In this document: positions 55,193 through 55,436 of the stretch, one piece after another
Position numbering within the stretch: the stretch's first letter is position 1
How the letters are laid out: the number at the start of each line of letters is the position of its first letter
Source of the DNA: Atkinsonella hypoxylon
Taxonomy: Eukaryota > Ascomycota > Sordariomycetes > Hypocreales > Clavicipitaceae
Assembly (NCBI GenBank): GCA_000729835.1
Contig: JFHB01000200.1
Span: 1-55,436, forward strand
Direction: 5' to 3'
DNA: 55,436 nt
Notes under the pieces: generated by a model
What the model was told of the DNA's origin: nothing
Database searches by the model: none
Seen by the model: the letters and a program-made list of their open reading frames with translations, nothing else
Program-made: the position numbers and the translations under genes

Positions 55193-55223
55193 GCATCTGC
55201 CCAAGGCACCTCTGTATCGATTC

Positions 55224-55436
55224 ATGTTCATTTTAATGGCTGTGGCTACTTCTGACACTTGCTTGGACAACGCGGCCATGCCCACGAGACCTCATCTTCT
55301 TCTTACCACTCCCGCCGCCTTTGCGCCAGCGCCAGCGCCAGCTCCTGTGCCTGCTGCGCCAGCGCCTGCCCCATGCTCCCCATGCTCCCCGTGCTCTATT
55401 ATTACACATACCGACCCCGACGCCAAGTCTGACGCC
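55224..55436 (+). CDS. N-terminal start of a gene cut by the right edge
   Basis: From ATG 55224 (or the in-frame ATG 55236) the plus frame stays open to the last base. The second start gives 67 codons, beginning MAVATSDTCLDNAAMPTRPH. It continues with an A/P-rich stretch of APAP repeats and three CSP units (CSPCSPCS), then THTDPDAKSDA. Composition differs from the repeats just upstream, and the long simple-repeat leader is typical of fungal regulatory genes with long 5' regions. No domain is in view, so neither family nor function is assigned. It could also be a chance frame in GC-rich DNA. Confidence 0.45.
   Translation, partial: MFILMAVATSDTCLDNAAMPTRPHLLLTTPAAFAPAPAPAPVPAAPAPAPCSPCSPCSIITHTDPDAKSDA

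Larger units (their letters stand above)
49932..55223. other. repeat-rich gene-free stretch before the right-edge gene
   Basis: 5.3 kb with no recognisable gene. All open frames here (for example 51198-51528, 54072-54521, 54555-54836) are short, overlap on both strands or are made of simple repeats. Homopolymers, di-, tri-, hexa-, hepta- and octamer arrays, a G-rich tract and perfect palindromes are dense and listed separately. The final 1 kb is pyrimidine- and repeat-rich, as in long leaders of regulatory genes. No rRNA or telomere repeat was seen. Confidence 0.5.

Overview
The window is nuclear DNA of a filamentous ascomycete, most likely a Sordariomycete of the order Hypocreales. The evidence is the gene set, the short introns (about 50-165 nt, GTANGT-type donors, CTAAC or CTGAC branch sites) and recurring TACCTAGGTA words between genes. 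Species cannot be fixed from sequence alone. No tRNA, rRNA, CRISPR array or recognisable transposon was seen.

Layout, left to right. 0.6-6.2 kb: uS17 (RPS11, minus), divergent from the kinetochore scaffold Spc7/Spc105/KNL1 (plus). 6.2-11.2 kb: a gene-poor stretch holding one unknown 519-residue acidic protein. 11.2-17.8 kb: autophagy subunit Atg14 (minus), two small conserved-looking unknown proteins (plus) and the CK2 catalytic subunit (plus). 18.9-25 kb: a very large Scm3 (CENP-A chaperone) with three AT-hooks (minus), divergent from Atg6/Vps30/Beclin (plus). 25.6-37.4 kb: six-kelch protein (minus), a possible tiny zinc-finger gene, DUS3 (plus), PEX13 (minus), a decayed or truncated DNA-ligase-D phosphoesterase-like gene (plus) and the CAF-1 subunit Cac2 (minus). 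37.4-43.5 kb: gene-poor, with octamer minisatellites and one uncertain spliced gene. 43.5-49.9 kb: a full-length ABCC transporter (plus) and Rcf2 (minus). 49.9-55.2 kb: a repeat-rich, apparently gene-free leader that runs into the start of a new gene cut by the right edge.

Most genes are conserved housekeeping genes, so no obviously new defence, secondary-metabolite or mobile system is present. Three functional groupings stand out. Spc7, Scm3, Cac2 and CK2 all act on centromeric chromatin or kinetochores. Atg14 and Atg6 are subunits of the same PI3-kinase complex and lie 10.8 kb apart. PEX13 and Rcf2 are organelle membrane proteins. Whether this grouping is more than chance needs comparison with related genomes.

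The most unusual items are the Scm3 architecture (Scm3 domain, three AT-hooks, C-terminal cysteine cluster), a 54-nt in-frame intron in Atg14, the phosphoesterase relic, back-to-back perfect palindromes near 53.2 kb, and the dense simple repeats in front of the right-edge gene. Exon coordinates below were worked out by eye from splice signals and protein conservation.
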